Shown: positions 5,608 to 6,429 of the stretch, piece after piece | Layout: each line of letters starts with the position of its first letter | Position numbering within the stretch: the first letter of the stretch is position 1 | Assembly (NCBI GenBank): GCA_002699335.1 | Contig: PACG01000124.1 | Coordinates: 1 to 6,429 of the forward strand | Length of the DNA stretch: 6,429 nt | Source: Candidatus Poribacteria bacterium | Lineage (GTDB): Bacteria; Poribacteria; WGA-4E; UBA9662 | Reading direction: 5' to 3' | Made by a program: the position numbers and the translations under genes | The notes under the pieces: generated by a model | Told to the model about the DNA's origin: nothing | The model's input: only the letters and a program-made list of their open reading frames with translations | Databases searched by the model: none

Positions 5608-5817
5608 CTATCTTTCCTTATCTGTTTTGGATTCTACTACATCCAGACAGTTTTGATTCAGTTGAGTTCTGAGTCCAGTTTGTAACCCTTGACTAACTAG
5701 CTCTAACTGTTGCCAAAAAACAGAATCGGGTTCTGAATCTAGTTGGTTGGTTTGACCGGTGATGACTGTTGTCTCACCATTCGGCATCTCTGTTCGGAAT
5801 TGTTTCCATTTGTTCAC
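5608..5817 (-). CDS. Small hypothetical protein co-translated with the ribbon-helix-helix gene, 69 residues
   Basis: The GTG start (5817-5815) overlaps the TGA stop (5816-5814) of the upstream gene as GTGA, a typical arrangement for translational coupling. GGAAG stands 6 nt before it, inside the upstream gene. The frame also extends back to TTG 5844, but the coupled GTG is the better start. The protein is polar and glutamine-rich (FWQQLELVSQGLQTGLRTQL), probably helical in its second half, with no membrane segment or recognisable catalytic motif. As second gene behind a DNA-binding protein it could be the partner of a toxin-antitoxin or plasmid-control pair. That is inferred from layout only. 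Confidence 0.5.
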   Translation of the reverse strand: MNKWKQFRTEMPNGETTVITGQTNQLDSEPDSVFWQQLELVSQGLQTGLRTQLNQNCLDVVESKTDKER

Positions 5818-6056
5818 GATTGTCTTCCCAGTAATGCAGTCCAAGACTCTTGTTTTACCGACATCTGATCTCTGAGTCCAGTACGGTTTTTTTGGATAAA
5901 ATCCAGAAATGCTTCTTCAGCAATCGAGGACAAGGATTGACCAGTCAGGTGAGATATTTCACGCACCTGATTTCTGAGTGTGGGTTGGATTCTGACTTGG
6001 AATAACTCTTTGCGACGGTTGGTTTTAGTGATTGGCCAGGTTTGGTTGGGTTTCAT
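5814..6056 (-). CDS. Ribbon-helix-helix (CopG/Arc-like) DNA-binding protein
   Basis: An 80-residue protein starting at ATG 6056-6054 behind a perfect AAGGAGG (6068-6062) with a 5-nt spacer. Residues 17-23 (ELFQVRI) form the beta strand, 25-38 (PTLRNQVREISHLT) the first helix, G39 the turn, and 41-55 (SLSSIAEEAFLDFI) the second helix. This is the ribbon-helix-helix pattern of CopG/Arc repressors and many antitoxins, which dimerise and insert the paired strands into the DNA major groove. A basic N-terminal arm precedes it (KTNRRK) and a short tail of about 25 residues follows, which may bind the partner. It is first in a leftward unit with the overlapping 69-residue gene. The short direct repeats just upstream are plausible operators for autoregulation. 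Confidence 0.65.
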   Translation of the reverse strand: MKPNQTWPITKTNRRKELFQVRIQPTLRNQVREISHLTGQSLSSIAEEAFLDFIQKNRTGLRDQMSVKQESWTALLGRQS

Positions 6057-6126
6057 TGGTTCCTCCTTATAAGTAACCTGATTTACCTGTATTTATAAAT
6101 TGTCCGTTTTAGGAGGAAGAACAATG
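6054..6126. promoter_or_regulatory. Divergent control region with mirrored ribosome sites
   Basis: The outer ends form an imperfect inverted repeat: CATTGGTTCCTCCTTATAA on the left, and TTTTAGGAGGAAGAACAATG on the right, whose complement is CATTGTTCTTCCTCCTAAAA. Each arm therefore carries a Shine-Dalgarno and an ATG facing outward. Between them lie two 9-bp near-repeats, TAACCTGAT (6074-6082) and TTACCTGTA (6083-6091), and the 10-bp palindrome ATTTATAAAT (6091-6100), which could supply -10 elements in either direction. No clear -35 was found. Tandem short repeats are typical operators for ribbon-helix-helix repressors, so the protein at 5814-6056 may bind here. Confidence 0.45.
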
Positions 6127-6153
6127 GTGAATATATCAGATGAAATCCGATAA
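6124..6153 (+). CDS. Nine-residue ORF with a perfect ribosome site (possible leader peptide)
   Basis: ATG 6124 follows AGGAGG (6111-6116) by 7 nt and encodes MVNISDEIR before TAA 6151-6153. The next ATG (6154-6156) directly abuts this stop and opens a 16-residue frame (MIVVTYQPTDTTVICH) ending at 6204. The strong ribosome site is the only support. The ORF may be a leader peptide, the stub of a deleted gene, or simply the mirror arm of the inverted repeat. Confidence 0.25.
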   Translation: MVNISDEIR

Positions 6154-6164
6154 ATGATTGTGGT
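6151..6164. repeat. 14-bp repeat TAAATGATTGTGGT, first copy
   Basis: The same 14 bp recur at 6401-6414, exactly 250 bp later. The unit includes the 9-bp GATTGTGGT. In both places it contains a stop-start overlap (TAA then ATG) that opens a frame beginning MIVV. Confidence 0.6.
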
Positions 6165-6173
6165 AACTTACCA
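6161..6173. promoter_or_regulatory. 13-bp perfect palindrome TGGTAACTTACCA (candidate operator)
   Basis: Six-base arms around a central C are perfectly complementary. The palindrome overlaps the end of the first GATTGTGGT unit. TGTGGT (6159-6164) is also mirrored by ACCACA at 6184-6189. Such compact symmetry next to a repressor gene suggests protein binding. Confidence 0.35.
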
Positions 6174-6248
6174 ACCCACGGACACCACAGTCATATGTCA
6201 TTAATTTCATTTGTTACTGGTACAGGGGCAGATAAAAGGAGGATGAGG

Positions 6249-6323
6249 ATGCCGGTTCAATTAAGTGAAGTCAGACAATTATTCAATGAGAATGAGGTGG
6301 GTAATCTAATTAGAGTTAATTAA
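6249..6323 (+). CDS. Short ORF with strong ribosome site, 24 residues
   Basis: ATG 6249-6251 follows AAAGGAGG (6235-6242) by 6 nt, and the frame ends at TAA 6321-6323. The product is MPVQLSEVRQLFNENEVGNL plus IRVN, an amphipathic, helix-like sequence. A second in-frame ATG at 6243 is too close to the ribosome site. The very good initiation signal makes translation plausible. It could be a genuine small protein or the surviving start of a truncated gene, since the following sequence shows no continuing protein-like frame. Confidence 0.35.
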   Translation: MPVQLSEVRQLFNENEVGNLIRVN

Positions 6324-6405
6324 CAAATAGGTTCGAGTCTAAGTCGAGGTAGGTAATTAATAATATAAGATGTATCTCTTACTTATTGACTCGTTTTCAT
6401 TAAAT

Positions 6406-6429
6406 GATTGTGGTGATTGTGGTGATTAT
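6406..6429. repeat. Tandem 9-bp units GATTGTGGT running into the window end
   Basis: GATTGTGGT occurs at 6406-6414 and 6415-6423, followed by GATTAT at the edge, so the array may continue beyond the window. One more copy lies at 6156-6164. The 9-bp period could be an iteron-like or repressor-binding array, or codons of a frame starting at ATG 6405 that reads MIVVIVVI. Both readings remain open. Confidence 0.45.

Noticed and set aside
1..6429. CRISPR arrays, rRNA or tRNA genes, riboswitches
   Set aside because: No regularly spaced long repeats, conserved rRNA segments, cloverleaf patterns or known aptamer motifs were seen on either strand.

Overview
The window looks like an accessory, insertion-sequence-worn stretch of a bacterial chromosome. 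It has moderate to low G+C, Shine-Dalgarno-led genes and a sigma70-type promoter. The only taxonomic hint is a stand-alone phytanoyl-CoA dioxygenase-like (PhyH) enzyme of a kind that is abundant in some environmental lineages, such as sponge-associated Poribacteria and marine Planctomycetes-like bacteria. That is weak evidence, so no species is claimed.

Left part (1-1349): A GC-richer edge holds an open frame that runs off the window. Next comes a truncated, decayed IS5-family insertion sequence (122-458, reverse strand). Then there is a near-consensus promoter (511-539) and a PhyH-family Fe(II)/2-oxoglutarate oxygenase (594-1349) with its metal ligands and 2-oxoglutarate-binding arginine visible.

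Middle (1350-3666): About 480 bp carry no intact gene, only a stop-riddled open-frame relic and two adjacent inverted repeats. They are followed by a 610-residue class III nucleotide cyclase with an N-terminal SRPBCC/START-like part, a four-cysteine zinc ribbon and a C-terminal cyclase domain. Its substrate residues predict ATP, but the usual transition-state arginine is a lysine.

IS copy (3709-4552): A full-length but dead IS5-family element with 15-bp terminal inverted repeats between TA dinucleotides starts 42 bp after the cyclase stop. It has the same orientation as the left remnant, so the two copies bracket the oxygenase and cyclase genes like an eroded composite transposon.

Right part (4553-6429): Small leftward genes and gene relics dominate: a frameshifted pseudogene, a 24+53-residue pair separated by one in-frame TAG, and a two-gene unit. 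The unit encodes a ribbon-helix-helix DNA-binding protein overlapping a 69-residue partner by GTGA, with a possible third frame behind it. Upstream of the ribbon-helix-helix gene is a divergent control region with mirrored Shine-Dalgarno sites, short rightward ORFs, a 13-bp palindrome and a 9-bp repeat (GATTGTGGT) that recurs at the window's end. This right end is the least explained part and the best candidate for an undescribed small module (toxin-antitoxin, plasmid or phage control type). Its function cannot be named from sequence alone.
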